Shown here: one piece after another, positions 63,901 through 64,000 of the stretch
Position numbering within the stretch: the first letter of the stretch is position 1
Layout of the letters: each line of letters begins with the position of its first letter
NCBI GenBank assembly: GCA_965243245.1
Contig: OZ251536.1
Location: 62,001-126,000, forward strand
DNA length: 64,000 nucleotides
DNA from: JAYQKL01 sp965243245
GTDB lineage: Bacteria > Pseudomonadota > Alphaproteobacteria > RS24
Direction: 5' to 3'
The notes under the pieces: generated by a model
Databases searched by the model: none
Told to the model about the DNA's origin: nothing
What the model saw: only the letters and a program-made list of their open reading frames with translations
Translations under genes and position numbers: made by a program

Positions 63901-64000
63901 TTGAGCGTTACTGATTTGAATGATAATGCGCCGGTGTTTACGTCTAGTGCGACGGCGTCGGTTAATGAGAATATTGCGGCCAATGATGATGGTGATACCC
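60937..64000 (+). CDS. Cadherin-repeat adhesin, 5' part (runs off the right edge)
   Basis: ATG at 60937 with AGGA six bases upstream. The frame has no stop to the window end, giving 1021 codons. The leader begins MFYHQKFSKSAFCK, has the KKRPRKYKLKAEVSITPLL stretch and reaches Cys71 of LAAC. The SdrD_B-like loop is VDENANGQRDEDENEE, followed by the tandem-95-like domain. From 62251 it has the same 112-aa cadherin-like unit as the giant gene, five full units and a partial one, with the same two-state variants (TVSYS/TVIYS, GTVW/GDVW, TQTATRIV/THSESQII). It is probably a second giant gene. The C-terminus is not visible. Confidence 0.92.
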   Translation, partial: MFYHQKFSKSAFCKNALLNSTSFSPLNYWRKLLDVAELLSASKQSKKRPRKYKLKAEVSITPLLAALLAACSDENVPIGGTLDGTNVTTPTGEIPAQSFYLYVLDGAVEGALVYVDENANGQRDEDENEEPIGITDENGRVFIDAEDAGETFFIDASGAFDLFTGESLPSDTFYRAISDERGGSDVVASPISTIVQALRENDPAPTDAEILGIIFGANTQVDMDDLNNPDNFILPISDTEKPIDSPEAIAEEIASTSIQLQVLIEQHGGDLAAVLAAIGESFDISDLDQTSQDTANARIIEARERAGGDPIANPVTGTTATLNNDLALEMDVWGFRDPAGNRDGDNTPPSSFTRLNIVSITDGITTDVRGVLVHIADDGIETEYDARGEIPAEHFANLVFRPVADYLGRVEIIYTVFDGEDDSDEASLEIEVIFDPNAPVFTSSATASVNENITANDDGDTQGSAATIYTAIAAPDDAGDTVIYSLTSANDGDSFGINASTGTVWLRVAPDFETKSSYSFTVVASVTADGVTQTVSQIITLSVTDLNDNAPVFTSSATASVNENIAVNDDGDTQGSAATIYTAIAAPDDAGDTVSYSLTSANDGDSFGINASTGDVWFRAAPDHENKSSYSFTVVASVTADGVTQTATRIVTLSVTDLNDNAPVFTSSATASVNENIAVNDDGDTQGSAATIYTAIAAPDDAGDTVIYSLTSANDGDSFGINASTGDVWFRAAPDHENKSSYSFTVVASVTADGVTHSESQIITLSVTDLNDNAPVFTSSATASVNENIAANDDGDTQGSAATIYTAIAAPDDAGDTVIYSLTSANDGDSFGINASTGTVWFRAAPDHENKSSYSFTVVASVTADGVTQTATRIVTLSVTDLNDNAPVFTSSATASVNENITANDDGDTQGSAATIYTAIAAPDDAGDTVSYSLTSANDGDSFGINASTGTVWFRAAPDFETKSSYSFTVVASVTADGVTQTATRIVTLSVTDLNDNAPVFTSSATASVNENIAANDDGDT
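62251..64000 (+). repeat. Second array of the 336-bp cadherin-like unit
   Basis: Units start at 62251, 62587, 62923, 63259, 63595 and 63931, each near-identical to the units at 5310-17417, and continue past the window. Confidence 0.93.

Noticed and set aside
1..64000. Mis-assembly as the cause of the long repeats
   Set aside because: Over 31 kb the giant frame has no stop or frameshift, and units differ by defined variants. Exact copy number could still be wrong and needs long reads.

Overview
The window is one continuous piece of a tandem array of very large, repeat-built surface or secreted proteins, all on the + strand. It holds eight paralogous genes: one cut by the left edge (1-3590), six complete (3978-35483, 35759-37978, 38367-42734, 43176-49007, 49369-53625, 54023-60568) and one cut by the right edge (60937-64000). 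Spacers are 275-441 bp. I see no tRNA, rRNA, transposase, CRISPR array or unrelated gene. The organism is a Gram-negative bacterium, because the proteins pair a lipobox-like N-terminus with RTX repeats and a type I secretion-type C-terminus. A marine alphaproteobacterium fits the family and the moderate GC content, but that is inference and no marker gene is present.

All seven visible N-termini share a plan: a ~50-60 residue basic leader starting MFHHQK or MFYHQK, a short hydrophobic stretch ending in a lipobox-like LAAC, a domain with an SdrD_B-like Ca-binding loop, and a tandem-95-like domain. The middle is a variable number of cadherin-like (~112 aa) and VCBS-like domains. The C-terminus is a VCBS-like domain, three RTX nonapeptides, a ~150 aa type I secretion target region and a terminal motif ending in D/E-hydrophobic-hydrophobic. 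The gene at 35759 is the exception and has lost the RTX block.

The largest gene (3978-35483, 10,501 codons) holds 36 near-identical 336-bp cadherin units in register (5310-17417). After them comes a region built from three copies of a 4.5-4.8 kb superunit. A recurring ~75-110 aa module (GI.F ... GGDGxGFY) sits inside a host domain in that region, and matched copies with and without the insert exist. The gene at 60937 starts a second array of the same 336-bp unit and runs off the window.

The spacers are paralogous too. Each has a GC-stem hairpin plus T5 terminator whose 5' arm lies in a G-rich short tandem repeat, then a conserved TATA-rich block, then one of two alternative leaders. Leader class A carries a TAAACAAA dyad and a 12-bp tandem repeat (CCGAGTAACAGG, 2 to 8 copies). 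Leader class B carries a 14-bp inverted repeat. Ribosome-binding sites precede every visible start. Terminators and separate leaders suggest that each gene is its own transcription unit.

The locus shows many signs of recombination between paralogs: segmental duplication, unequal crossing-over, patchwork conversion, a collapsed gene (35759) and a gene carrying two C-terminal export modules in series (54023). The likely role is an adhesion or biofilm repertoire that varies by recombination. That role is inferred from domain content only.
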